The position numbers and the translations under genes are program-made. The notes below the pieces were generated by a model. It did no database searches, had not been told where the DNA came from, and saw only the letters and a program-made list of their open reading frames with translations. From NCBI GenBank assembly GCA_977006965.1, contig OZ345355.1:1364001-1428000 (forward strand): a stretch of DNA of 64,000 bases, written 5' to 3'. Position 1 is the first letter of the stretch, and every line of letters begins with the position of its first letter. The stretch comes from Phymatolithon calcareum (taxonomy: Eukaryota > Rhodophyta > Florideophyceae > Hapalidiales). Shown here piece after piece: positions 53,695 through 64,000 of the stretch.

Positions 53695-54601
53695 TTACAG
53701 AACTTCAAAATCAGCCTCATCATTGACAACCGCGTATTGCTCAACAAATGCCTTCATTTCTACATAGACCATTTTCGCCGAGCACTCGCGCCACGCCAAA
53801 TTGTACTTTTGATCTATGTGCGTTTGCACTGCAAACGGCAATGGAATACGAGCAACAGACTCCAAATTGTCAGAAATGCGATCACGCACCTTTTTCAGAG
53901 CATCCTCAAATCCAGTATACTTCGGGTGGAAGACTCGAAAATCACCTGCAGACTGTGAGCCCAGCCATTTTCGATGCATCATTTGCAAGTCTACCAACGG
54001 GGCTGGCCACATGACTGTAATGTCCAGTGTCATACCTCCAGGAGAAACTGATATGGAAAATTCGCCAGAGTCCACACCTGAGGGTAGAATTACAGCTGCA
54101 GTGATTCTCTTGGTCATAGAGCCTGGCTCCTTCCATGTGGAAAGCAAGTAAAGCGGTTTGAAGAACTTTTGCCCATTAGTGGGCTCGGAACAAGCTCCTG
54201 TCTCGATATCTTCGTCTTCACTCTCATCAACGTCGATTTGAACTGTACTAGCCGACCCACGCCGCTTTTTAGAAGACAGTGCACCAGTGAGTGTTCTATT
54301 CAAACCGTCGTCGTCGCTATGGTCAACCGTTGCTACGTAAAAAATAAAATAATAAGTTAGAACACATTTAAGCAGCATTAAATTTGAAAAGAAAAAAATT
54401 CTTACCGTTGACAAACTCCTTCTTCACATTATTAAAGCAAGTCCTGAAGTTGTTGAGCTTATGTTCCTTGAAAATTTCTTCTTTCTCCCAAACAGATTTA
54501 GGGTCACTTTGATCGGTGATATCTCCAATCTTGAACTTTAGCCGAAGAAGCTGAACGGCTTCCGAGTTTTGGGTAAGTTTTTTAGAATTTTTTGGTGGCA
54601 T
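53695..54601 (-). CDS. Element B partner protein (ORF2), unknown family
   Basis: 277 aa from two exons. Exon 1 is 54601-54406, a basic, helical N-terminus including FKEHKLNNFRTCFNNVKKEF. A 73-bp GTAAGA...ACGTAG intron spans 54405-54333, and exon 2 runs from 54332 to the stop at 53695. Phases agree, and the joined frame is open throughout. After a Ser/Asp-rich acidic linker (VDESEDEDIETG) comes a conserved module: FFKPLY, then ILPSG, MTLDITVMWP and IPLPFAVQ. The element A homologue shows the same blocks in the same order. No Myb, MADF or zinc-finger motif is visible. A role as a DNA-binding or regulatory partner of the transposase is inferred only from its constant company. Confidence 0.7.
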
Positions 54602-56785
54602 TTTGCAAAAAAATCCGAACTGAAAATCCCAAAGGAAAAATTCAGGCAGTTCGAGAGGTAGACGACTTTTAAAGGATGGTTTCGAGTACTCCAGCGCTTT
54701 ACACTAGTTCTTGTACACCGGAATTGAATAATTTCCCGCCAAATTGAAGACGACGGTGACATATTACGAGCTGCGAGAGAGGAACACGTTTCAATGCAGA
54801 ATTGGTTAAGTCTTTTGATGTTCTGGAATGATAGTATAGTAAGGAGGAAGATAGTGCTCTTCGGATGCTTAGAAATTACTTGAAAAGTAAAGATTCATGG
54901 AGGGTATCCTATATGAATTATATATGTTTTTGCAAATTGAAAAAGGGAGTAATAATTTCCCCGTCTGCACAATAACTACACATGTTTCAGGTGAATATCT
55001 ACAGTACAGCTTGATATAATACAGATTTGATCAACTATTTGTGCCTCAAGCTGAACCAATGTTTGTCAAAACAGTTCAACGTAATCGCCCATTGCTTTAC
55101 TGATTAAGATAAGGGAAAGCTTTACATGATGATGCATCCCCATACTGTACCATATTGAAAATCGAAGGGTGTCGTTTTTGGATTCGTGCTGTCATGATTT
55201 GGTTTGCCATCTCCATGCAATGGCCGTAAGACTATAATGGTTTTTTTTAAAAAAATGGAATTCGAAATGCTGTGCTTGGACCAATTTCCACAGGATCCTA
55301 ATAGAGGCAGGCTACGCTCCCGTAATGTCATAAGCGGAAAGCAGTATCCACAACTGTCGGCCAAAGAGCAATTGCTGCATTTCGAGTGTAGTGATACTCT
55401 CAGTTTTATTTTCATTCCACTCTGACGCTCCCGAGTGATAGTGTCCATAAGATTCCAAGTTACGGAAAAAAAGTTCCGCAACGGTATTTAAGACCCCAAA
55501 ACTTTCGCGAAACTCATGCGAAACTTTCGGAATACTTTTGCAGCTTAGTGTGCTATACAGTAAACGGTATTCTTTGAGGGGCGAAAGTAGAGAGTTTTCA
55601 CAAAGAGAGGACTAAAGTTTTTGCATAAGTTGGGAAAATGCATGCTCCTTTATAGTATTCTACAAAAAAGTTTAAAAATGACAAATAGTTCATCGTCGTA
55701 AATTGTCTTTCAAAATTCGAAATTTCGCACTTATGGCGAAAGTTTCGACTTTTTCCAAAGGTCTTTCGTCCAGTTCGATTCATTTTTAAAGTACGTTGTT
55801 CTGCTATATTGCTCAGCGTGTGGTACTTATTCTTCCAATGTAAGCATGTGTTTCGTACTTCGTTTATATGGATACTTTCTCTGTGAGAAGCCTAGGCCAA
55901 GAGCTTTCGTTTTTAATCTTTTGCCTCTAAAACGAGCATGCTGTCCGAAAAAAATCTATAACCTTCACAAGGATAGAGTTAGAGCATTTCAGCCTTCCGT
56001 CATTTTACAATCATATCTTCTTCAAAGCCAATAGAAAAAAGTCGAAGGCAACAAAAATAACTCCTGTGCTAGGCCTTCTTTAAGTTTCGTAATTCGGAGA
56101 TCTAGAGCAATATACGGGACCAGCTTCAATTTTTCAAAACAAATATACAGGAAAGAAAAGCAACCTACAACGATGTATGTCAATGTCCAACTCAGGTGAA
56201 ATTTGTGGAATAAGCAATGAACTGGTGTAAGGGGCCTATTCTAGGAAGGGGGATTTTCTTCAGCTCCGACCACGTCATATTGCATACTCTACACATTGCC
56301 GTGTAAGGGTTCATGCCTAATGCCTACTCTACATTAGCTATCTATCATACATACGGATTTGAAAACGAGTGTGCCCATCCAGTGAAGAGTTTTTAAAAAT
56401 CAGAATTAGGAGAATGCTTTTTTCTGTTATCATTTCAATCCATCTATGATAGATGACCTTTGCTATTATTCGTTATGCAAATGCTGCCTTATCGTGCTCC
56501 TCCTTTTTACGTTTGTGATGGGAATAGCTACCTGTGGGAGCCGATATCCAGAAAAATATCGAAAAAACTTCATAGCGTGGGGGCAAGTGTTGCCTTATTA
56601 AGCTCCTCCTTACTGGCACTGAAAATGTTTGCAGATCTCTAATCATAAGTCATTAGTAGAGTTTCGTGGAAGCAATATTAGTGCAAGGAGCACGTCATTG
56701 TAGCCCGTGAAGCCAAAGCGCTACAAAAGGTCACCAGAGTATTATTTTGTCTCTACGTAACTAGCTCAAACGAAAGATTCCAGCC
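54602..56785. other. 2.2-kb spacer of element B
   Basis: This lies between the divergent ORF2 and transposase genes. Frames of up to ~119 codons overlap at 55122-55481 on both strands without family signal. AT-rich elsewhere. Promoters of the two genes are expected at its ends but no box stands out. Confidence 0.4.
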
Positions 56786-57702
56786 ATGGGAAGCTCGTTT
56801 CAATTCCTAACGGCCGAGTTTTTTTCGAATTGTGCCCAAACCATGCTTCAAAACTCACCAGGGCTGAGCGTAATCGTGCAGTATCGCCGCTTTCGTGCAC
56901 TCTTTGGTGTGTCACCCCTCGTTGCGGGCACAGTATGGAATTTAATTGGATTTTCTATGCCAACGAAGTCCAGCCCAGTGCACCTCCTGTGGAGTCTTTT
57001 GTTTCTAAAATCGTATGCAAGCGAGCACAATAACCGCCTTATCGCTGGAGTGGATGAGAAAACATTTCGGAAATGGTCTTGGACGTTTGTTGGATTGATT
57101 TCCCAACTTGAAGTGGTAAGTTCTACAAAAAACATTTTTTTCTTATTTTGTTTTCTAATATTTTTCAACATGATTTAGATTCGTTGGGAAAACAGGTTCA
57201 GGGGCACCAATATCTACTATTGTCTAGCCTCTGTCGATGGGACAGATTGCCGAATTTATGAGCCTACGCCGTTTAACAGTAAAAGGTACTCCCAAAATTC
57301 CACAGACCAGGCCTGCGTTACGAGATTGGAGTTTGCATCGCAACTGGACACATTGTGTGGGTACATTGCCCTTTTCCCTGTGGGGAGTACAATGATATAA
57401 AAATTTTCCGAATGGCTATGAAGCAAGCCCTTGTTGCTGGAGAAAAGGTTATCGCTGATGGTGGATATAGGGACAGTGATTGCGAAAGAATCGGTTTTGC
57501 CGATGAAATATACGAAAATTTTCATGTATACGCCCGGGAAAGGCATGAAACTGTTAACAGGAGATTTAAACAGTTTTCAGTAGTAGGGCAGCGTTTTCGT
57601 CATGCGCGCTCTTTACATGCCCCTTGCTTTCATGCAGTGGCCAATCTCACCCAAATTTCAATTGAAAAAGGAGAGCCTCTCTTTGGTATCTGGTGCGAGT
57701 AA
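56786..57702 (+). pseudogene. Element B transposase (DDE_Tnp_4-like), one frameshift
   Basis: Exon 1 (56786-57115, 110 codons) has QYRRFRALFGVSP and DEKTFRKWSWTFV. A 63-bp phase-0 intron (57116-57178) follows, then exon 2. A one-base loss near 57300 breaks exon 2, and the rest continues in the next frame from about 57295 to the stop at 57702. Across both frames the DDE residues are in place: ASVDGTDC, the GEYNDIKIF block, VIADGGY and ARERHETVN. A short terminal PLFGIW resembles the PLFxVEY end of the element A enzyme. Confidence 0.75.
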
Positions 57703-57847
57703 AGAGAGAGAATTCCGATACTGTATTTTCTGACTAGAAAAAATAAACTCTAAATTTCAAAAAATCTTCTCCTCAAATACTGAACATTTCTTGAATTTTG
57801 TGTTAAAAATCAAATAAAGCTCAATTCCGTAATTTCCCGCATCCTCC

Positions 57848-58510
57848 TGAACTTACTCAGAGTAAAGCGCCAGTACTGTTTATGGCGAGATAAAAATATT
57901 TTCGAGCAGCAGCATAAGGTCCAGAATATTTTTTAAAAATTTCTGAGACGGGAAAAAACATAAGTCCGCTGAGCCATGCTGTTAAATTCGAGGAGCTCTG
58001 TATTATAAAAATTTCTGTTTCTTGAATTTCGCCTGTCAAATAACGCGAGATGTACACTTTTTGGCGATATGCTGCAAAATTTAGCCGGCTATATCTGTAT
58101 TTTTCTTTAAAAATATCTTACGAAAAGAACACATCCTTTTAGGGCATCACGTTTTCCAATATCATGACAGGCTCTAAATTTTTTAAGGGTTGTTAAGAGT
58201 ACTACAGCCGTACTCTCTTTTCTAAACAAGTCGCTGAGATGGCGTATCCATGTTGACAAACTATATCAACGAATATCGCATAGATCTAATTTGCGTTGAT
58301 AAGCGAGTAAATGTATCATTCCAGCCTTCTATTGATACTTACCCGATGTTGTGATAGCTTACAGCAGTACAGCACTTAAGAAGTCTTCAAGTTACGTACT
58401 CCTGAGAGGATTGATGAACGTTCAATCCCCTTTTCCGGACTGTATGATGTGGCTTTAGTTCTGCTACCGCTGCAATGGATCTTGGCGAAATCCTTGCTCT
58501 CTAGGTCAAA
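57848..58510. other. Right inner part of element A
   Basis: Non-coding DNA of element A between the element B insertion and the element A transposase; it should contain the transposase promoter. No distinct box recognised. Confidence 0.4.
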
Positions 58511-59415
58511 ATGAGTGCAGATGGTGTTACTGTTCCTCCTGCTGTATTTTCTGATGCCGGAGCGGCCATAATGCGCCGAACTACACGCAGTAGCACAGTA
58601 CATGTAAGACGTTTTCGTGGCCTTTTCGGAGTAACTCCAATGGCGTGCTCCCGCCTTTGGGAACGTCTTTTCCATGGGCCTGGTCGGCTTCCGCATCATT
58701 TATTGTGGGCGCGTCTTTTTTTAAAGGTATACGCTTGTGAACGGGTCCACGCCCTTATGGCTCGCGTGGACGAGAAGACATTTCGTAAATGGTCGAGAAT
58801 CTTTGTCCGGCGCCTGGCGTTCTTAAATGTCTATATCATTTACTTTTCACTTTTTTAACAAACGCTCCCAAAGCACATGCTAATTCATTTCAGGTTTCTT
58901 GGGAAAACCGCCGACTTGGCCGCCCTCTGAACATTTGCTATGTATCCGTGGACGGAACCGATTTTAAGATATTGGAGCCGACGCTTTTCGATACAAAGTG
59001 GTTCTCTTTCAAGTTTAAAGGGCCAGAGTTGAGGTACGAGGTCGGGCTAACATTGGACACGGGCGAAATAGTGTGGGGGAACGGTCCGTTTCCCGCCAGT
59101 AATCCTGACGTCACTATTTTTAGGAGAGATATGAAACACGCACTTCAACCTTGTGAACGTGTCGTGGCGGACAAGGGCTACGGTGATCCGAGCTGCTGGA
59201 CGCCACGTGATCCGCAGCTGACACATGCGCAGCGGACTCTCTGTGCAGATCTTCGTGCTCGACATGAAACTGTCAATAAGAGTTTCAAACAATTTGCAGT
59301 CCTAGCTCAGCGATTTCGGCACCACCGTTTTATCCACTCTTTCTGCTTCCACGCAGTTGCTAACATCACGCAGTTCATGATGACAACTGATCCTCTCTTC
59401 TTTGTTGAATATTAG
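58511..59415 (+). CDS. Element A transposase (DDE_Tnp_4-like), apparently intact
   Basis: Two exons: 58511-58828 (106 codons) and 58894-59415, separated by a 65-bp phase-0 intron (GTCTAT...TTTCAG). The product is 279 aa. Residues ~30-105 form an N-terminal helical domain with HVRRFRGLFGVTP, PHHLLWARLFLKVYA and DEKTFRKW. The catalytic region follows: D126 in SVDGTDFKI, GNGPFPASNPDVTIFR, D199 in VVADKGYGD, and E231 in RARHETVN, ending PLFFVEY. This pattern is that of PIF/Harbinger-related (IS5-like) transposases common in algae, diatoms and oomycetes. All three acidic residues are present and no lesion is visible, so activity is possible. The classification comes from motifs, not a search. Confidence 0.82.
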
Positions 59416-59626
59416 AAAGAAATGCTTTTTTTGAAGCAAAATAAAAATTGCATAAATGCAAACCGGTAGAACAAATCCTTGATAATGGACACGTACCTCG
59501 TGTGCCCTAATCCGCTCTAGTTACGTATGATGCATCGGATGCGCCGTGAAAATGTATACTGATCAAAAATTGGCTAATTTCTAAAAATGCAAAAATTTCC
59601 GAAAAACGCCATTTCCCGCAGCTCCC

Positions 59627-60489
59627 AGGATGGAAATGTGCGCAAAATAGAACTTTCCTTCCCATCGACTCTAAATATAAATATTTACGCTTGCCCGTAT
59701 ATACATACGCAGCTCATTTTTGATTAATTTTTATTTGACTGTCTCAAAAAGAAGCATGTCAATGATACATCTTGGGCGTTGCCGCAGTAGCACACCAGGA
59801 GTGCCTAATCTTCGAAGGACAGAAGTGGCAGTAAAAATTCTGGAGCAATCTGCATCGCTTTGCGCCCACTCTCTTGTCTTCTGCAACCCGGGATGTCACT
59901 AAACTCGGCCAAGGCGCTCCGGCGCAGGTAAAACTAGGGATGTCAGATATCCCCCGCGCGGATCGCCGCGCGGCACGGCAGAACCCGGGAGGTCGGTAAA
60001 ACTCGTCAATGGCGCTTCGGCGCAGAAGCGACTTGGGACGTCGCAAACTCCCCCTGTGTACACCGCTGCGCGACAAGATTTGGAATAATATGTGTGGGAA
60101 TAGAGGCGAAATGAATTTCCCCTCGACATTTCTCCTGTTCGATCAGAGGTAGGTTTTGGAGTTTTGTTTAGTACGCCACTTTTGGCGAAACGAAGTCTTT
60201 GGGTTCGGATTTAGTAATCTTGGCTCGAGTGCTACATGACACTCCGCGCCGGCCAAACCGTGCGAGAACATCTAACAGTGTAGCAGTCTAGAGAAAATAA
60301 AACAGAAACACAGGGTTTATATCAGGAGCGTGTCCACAAGTGATCGATGAGAGCATCTCAAGGCTCATCGTGTTTTGGCTTGCTCTTAATGTCATCGGAG
60401 ACATTAACGCTATGCAGTATATGCTGAAAGGGAGTACTATTATCGAAATGTAGCTGCGAATAAATGGCTTTACTGTCATGAGAAACATC
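59627..60489. other. Between elements; no gene
   Basis: It holds the tandem GC-rich repeat at 59886-60085. The segment 60290-60490 is the outer end of the Harbinger relic. Confidence 0.4.
59886..60085. repeat. Imperfect tandem pair, ~100 bp each, GC-rich hairpins
   Basis: Unit 1 (59886-59984) and unit 2 (59985-60085) both start AACCCGGGA-GTC and contain GGCGC[T]CCGGCGC-type inverted words and a later GCGCGG...CCGCGC or CGCTGCGCG pair. The GC content stands out from the AT-rich surroundings. Confidence 0.6.
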
Positions 60490-61572
60490 AAAATTTCGAA
60501 GCCCCCCCCGCCCCATCGCCTGTGAAAAAGTCCATTCTGTCTTCTACGATCATGTTGTGGAGAATACAACAAGCCTTAAGAACGAGATTCATGTCCTCGC
60601 TGTACCGCTATCGCCCTGCAACCTGTAAAATTCCAAATTATAGAAAAAGAACACCGAAAACACGCTCGACCGACTTTCGTACTGCTTCCTGGATTTTGGA
60701 GAGCAGTTTTTCAGCATCTCCTGCTGGTAGCGATAAAGTTTTCATGAACACTTTCCAGTCGGGATATATGCCATCTGTTAAAAAATACATCCAGTCAAAC
60801 TGTTTCCCCGGAAATTTCGATGGTGACATTGCAAGGAGGGAATGTATCTGCCAGAGCATTTGCGAAGAATTGACTGAAAGACAATATGTTCAAGTCGCTC
60901 AACACACCTGGAAGCCCGCAAAAAAGATGCCAAATGCGCAGATTTTAATCAAAAACGACCTCCATGCGAAGCATCAGTTCCCCATCCTTCCCGACAGCAA
61001 TACCCTGCAGAGCTTTTGGGCAATTTTAAGACGACCACCCAGCGCAATCAAGACACCCCATACAACCAGGAAATCCTGGAGCTTCAAATTGCTTCTCAAT
61101 TTGTTGTAGATCGTTCATTGTAGGGACCCGAAGGTACTCTGCTTCATATTTAGAAACAACAGCGCGACAGAATTCTGGGAAGTAAGTGCCGTTGTTTCAG
61201 AGACCTGACAATACTCATCAGTGCTGTCGGCGCTGGCGCCGTAGGCAAACTGCCTCAAGGCGGATACGACTTTAGCCAAGGGCGTGATGCCCATTTACCT
61301 GTAGCATCTGGACGGAGACCTTTGCGGAAAAATGTGCTCTCAGCCACCACGGCCGGAAATATCTTGTTAAAAACAGTTCGGGGCATTCTAAACCAGCGCT
61401 CAAAGAGATGCTCAGAATAAACAGGCCCAAATTTCCCTGATCCGTCATCGCGGACTCTGCCAGCAGGCCAAAAGTAATCTAACAAAAGCCTTCCGTGGCC
61501 AGCGACGAAGTCACGGTCGACGTTTGGTCGTTTACCAGGAAGAGACCCTTTGTGCGTCAAGTTGTTGAGCAT
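60490..61572 (-). pseudogene. Harbinger transposase relic (plant-type DDE)
   Basis: Minus-strand pieces appear in order: FERWFRMPRTVFNKIFPAVV (N-terminal domain, 61400-61480); GFPGCMGCLDCAGW with the first Asp (about 61040-61080); LRIWHLFCGLPGVLSDLN (about 60930); FLTDGIYPDWKVFMKTL (second Asp) with IQEAVRKSVERVFGVL (Glu) at 60640-60790; and CCILHNMIVEDRMDFF near 60550. This is the usual motif order of Harbinger/HARBI1 transposases. At least two TAA codons and several frame changes interrupt it, so it is dead. Confidence 0.8.
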
Positions 61573-61964
61573 GGAAATAGATACCGTCTACAGCCAGAGT
61601 GCAGCTGACAAAGCTTCTTTGTCATCTTCTTCAGCTTGTTCAAGAAAGTCTTTGAATGGAGAAGATATATCATGAAAAAAGGATCTGGGACATGACACTT
61701 GGGCACTGGGACCACAAGATCAGGCTACTACTATTATTTCTCGTTTTAATGGAGTTTTTCCGCACATTCAAAGGTGGAAGATCAGGTTCGAGCTTTGCAT
61801 TGACCAAAGCGCGAACCGTTTCTTCCACTTCTGATCGCGATTCACCATTGACACGCCTACCCTTGGGGAGGTCGTTCAAATTTGCGGAGGTTTGTAACAA
61901 TTAAATTCACACTGGCGAAAGAGGATAGCGTGATTGCCGTGTTGACTCCGGCTTAAAGCAAGCT

Positions 61965-63322
61965 GTGGTCCAATACGTAATAGAATTAGCGTGCTCTATA
62001 GTACTGTACTTAAAGACCGCTAAATCCCAACCCAGAAAGAGATACAACAGCCGCATGACAAACCCCACACAACTATCTCCGCGGAAGATGGGCCAGAACA
62101 AACAATGGGCATGCGAGGAATCGTTTTTGGCATGTCGGGCGTTTACCATGGCGTCGGAAAACGCTCGTTGTGGCGCTCGTATGAAGGCAGCAAAATTCCA
62201 TACCAGAGCAGGAAGGTACTACAGAACTCTGGCGAAGAAAAGAGGATTTTCCTGGATGGAAGCTTCCATCTTCGTGCACTGGATCTGCCGTCGTCCAGCA
62301 CTACAGAGAGATAAAGAAAAAGTGCATTCTCTTTGAAGGGCACTATCGGACTGTGAAAGCCGCTAAACCTACAGGAAATCCAACCGAGCAGGATATCGAG
62401 CGGATGGCGTCCGGGCTGTACAACAAAACTGTGTCCATGTCTGATATGTACAGTGTACTGCGAGCTCCGAATCCAAGTGCCGTTGGACAAATTTTTGCCT
62501 ATTTGCAGCAGTGGAGGTGGCTGAGGAGAACAAACCTTTGGCTTGGAATTGAGGCCGCTATTAAAGATTCTAATCATCTAACAACGAAGATGACGAGGAC
62601 TATGAGGATGACGATGAGGAAGTCACGGGAATGATGTCTACTCTATCGGCGTAGACCACGATGATATTCAGAATCTGGATGATGGCGACGTCGGATTTTA
62701 TTTCGACGCAGAAGAGGCGCAACACCCTTCATCCCCAAAAAGTGCTCAACCCAACATGGCGCACCACTCCGGGCGGCAAAGTGCAGCAGTACCCTCTGAT
62801 GTAAACCCTGTGTTGGATACCGGAACACCGAGCTCAAGCGCGGCAAGGTTAGAGTGCAGGCGTGGGCGCGTTTCCTGTCCGTCCAATGCGAGCATAGGGA
62901 GTGCGCACCACGGTGTTGCGGGCTCCAGTGCTCCTGGCCGTAGTGATGCCGGTCGTTCGCGTACTACGCGGTCAGGATCAGGAGGTATTCCGAGGCAGAT
63001 GGGCACTAAGCGTTCTCCAGAGATGACGAAGAATACTAAGGCAATTGAAAAAGGCGCGCGCAGAATCGAGGCTCTCGCAGAAGCGAGCAAAAAGCGCTGT
63101 AAAATTGCGGAGGAGCTTCTCAAAATGGAGGAGAATAAGCAGAACATGGCTCTCTTTTCTATGCCTGGAACAGATTTGGAGTTGCGGGACGAGATTGTGA
63201 AGCATTTACAGCTTCAAGCAATTGAAAATATTCGAAAGGAAAAGTCAGAAGCCGCCTCAGTTGATCGTGCTCAGGTTCAGTCTCCAGTACGTCAAGGTGT
63301 TCTCCATGAATCCACAGACTAA
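61965..63322 (+). pseudogene. Harbinger partner gene, Myb/NAM-associated-like, frameshifted
   Basis: Three plus-strand frames follow one another: KQWACEESFLACRAFTMASE (trihelix-like, 62090-62150); VKAAKPTGNPTEQDIERMAS (62355-62420); and 62756-63322, ending in a charged helical tail with EKGARRIEALAEAS, KRCKIAEELLKMEE and LFSMPGTD before the stop. This order (DNA-binding trihelix, Thr-Gly-Asn-Pro block, Lys/Glu-rich tail) fits the second protein of Harbinger transposons. It is transcribed away from the transposase relic, as is normal for the group. Frame changes occur near 62330 and 62620. Confidence 0.65.
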
Positions 63323-63807
63323 ATATTGGCACCATCACAATATTTTGCGAGCAACGCCATAGCATCAGACAGCCCTGGGGGAGAAGATTCCCAACTCTTT
63401 AATGCACGCAACGACCAACTGCAGATGACATACAGTCATCAGCATAACTTCCACGACAATCAAGAGTATACTGTGCTTGCATTTGCATCTCCTGCCGCGC
63501 CCCACGGACAACGATCTGCTGCAGCTCGTGAGTGAAACGCTCGAAATAATACTGTCAACATCCGTAACCTTCTCGATTGACTCAAAAACCAGTTAGTGTT
63601 GTATATTCTGTGACCTTTTAATCATCTGGTTGTTCAATAAAAACCTTGTTTTACATTCCAATACTTCCAAGATCAACAATAAGAACGACTTCAAAGCACT
63701 ATTGTTCTCGAAGTAGCATAGTTTATTGTACAGATGACTGGCTATTCAACTGGGGGTTAAATAGTACCCTGATTGCTACTCATGATACCTTGCTCTCACT
63801 CTTCCGC
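63323..63807. other. No gene recognised
   Basis: 3' flank of the Harbinger partner relic; AATAAAAACC near 63638 may be its polyadenylation region. The outer TIR of this element was not found. Confidence 0.4.
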
Positions 63808-64000
63808 TTAATCTGTGTGTTTTAAAATATTGTTAATCGCTCTAGCCACACTTTTTCTTCCTCGCTTGTCCGCACCAGCTTTTGCATTGTTTACTTCAAG
63901 GTGGATGTCCACAACCCCCCTAGACGTCCAAGTCATTGTTCCACTAGTGACGGTTTTCGTGGAAGTCGTCCCATGAACCATTGCGCGCAAAGATTTGGGT
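63808..64000 (-). CDS. Partial C-terminal coding frame running off the right edge
   Basis: The minus strand is open from the window edge (with an ATG at 63981) to a TAA at 63808. It encodes about 64 residues, Thr/Val-rich then basic, including TMTWTSRGVVDIHLEVNN and GRKSVARAINNILKHTD. No family is recognised. It could be the end of a gene or transposon ORF lying to the right. Confidence 0.35.
   Translation of the reverse strand, partial: PKSLRAMVHGTTSTKTVTSGTMTWTSRGVVDIHLEVNNAKAGADKRGRKSVARAINNILKHTD

Larger units (their letters stand above)
53597..57847. mobile_element. Element B: two-gene DDE transposon nested in element A
   Basis: The left end GGGGGATGCGGGAAATAACG (53597) matches the complement of the right end, GGAGGATGCGGGAAATTACG (57847). 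The TIR core CGGGAAAT is shared with element A. Gene order is the same as in A: partner gene on the minus strand near the left end, transposase on the plus strand near the right end. Its 4.25 kb includes a 2.2-kb spacer between the two genes. The partner gene is intact and the transposase has one frameshift. Confidence 0.72.
51887..59626. mobile_element. Element A: two-gene DDE transposon containing element B and a MITE
   Basis: The left end GGGAGCTACGGGAAATG (51887) matches the complement of the right end, GGGAGCTGCGGGAAATG (59626). The element carries a transposase (58511-59415, +) near its right end and a partner gene (52019-52952, -) near its left end, both with 3' ends facing outward. 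It is interrupted by element B (53597-57847). Without B and the MITE it would be ~3.1 kb. No target duplication was resolved. Confidence 0.7.

Noticed and set aside
60522-61109. 195-codon plus-strand frame
   Set aside because: It is antisense to the Harbinger transposase relic, whose motifs are read on the minus strand.
1-64000. CRISPR arrays, rRNA genes or bacterial operons
   Set aside because: No regularly spaced identical repeats with unique spacers, no rRNA core sequences and no operon-like packing were seen.

Overview
The window looks like nuclear DNA from a eukaryote with compact genes and many transposons. There are no bacterial operons or ribosome-binding sites. Recognisable genes are single-exon or carry 55-102 bp GT-AG introns, and there are cytosolic-type sulfotransferases, N-glycosylated membrane proteins and several eukaryotic transposon classes. 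A macroalga, most likely a florideophyte red alga such as a Chondrus relative, fits best. That is an inference from gene style and family content, not a match I could run.

Host-type genes are sparse. They are: an intact sulfotransferase (27606-28541, +) and two broken paralogues (5376-6306 + and 22879-24109 -); a family of three-pass membrane proteins with a glycosylated, Cys-rich outer domain (12061-13233 -, 17418-18596 +, 20945-22126 +, and a more distant member at 49911-51011 -); a multipass membrane protein (7016-7843 -); a secreted repeat protein (34149-35249 -); a tiny three-exon cysteine-rich tail-anchored protein (45471-45813 +); and probable partial genes at both edges.

Most of the rest is mobile DNA in various states of decay. 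The left third holds short relic families, a TIR block (2241-3294) and many hairpins. In 22.8-25.5 kb a solo LTR (23174-23431, 4-bp target duplication) splits a sulfotransferase pseudogene, next to a pogo-like element (24695-25440). A diverged 36-bp minisatellite fills 29.97-30.60 kb, and a Copia RNase H relic sits near 32.2-32.6 kb. A Crypton-type tyrosine recombinase (40439-42185 -, two frameshifts and one nonsense codon) is enclosed by 64-bp terminal inverted repeats with a third repeat copy inside. The right end, 51.9-63.3 kb, is a nest: a two-gene DDE transposon (51887-59626) containing both a second related two-gene transposon (53597-57847) and a MITE (53215-53572), followed by a decayed Harbinger element with a divergent Myb/NAM-like partner (60490-63322).

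The two nested elements share an architecture: a transposase with a ~64-bp intron, plus a divergently transcribed partner of an unrecognised family. The window also has an unusual density of near-perfect palindromes (arms 15-32 bp), nearly all outside genes. The nested transposon lineage with its partner protein and the inverted-repeat-flanked Crypton-like element are the best candidates for something undescribed.
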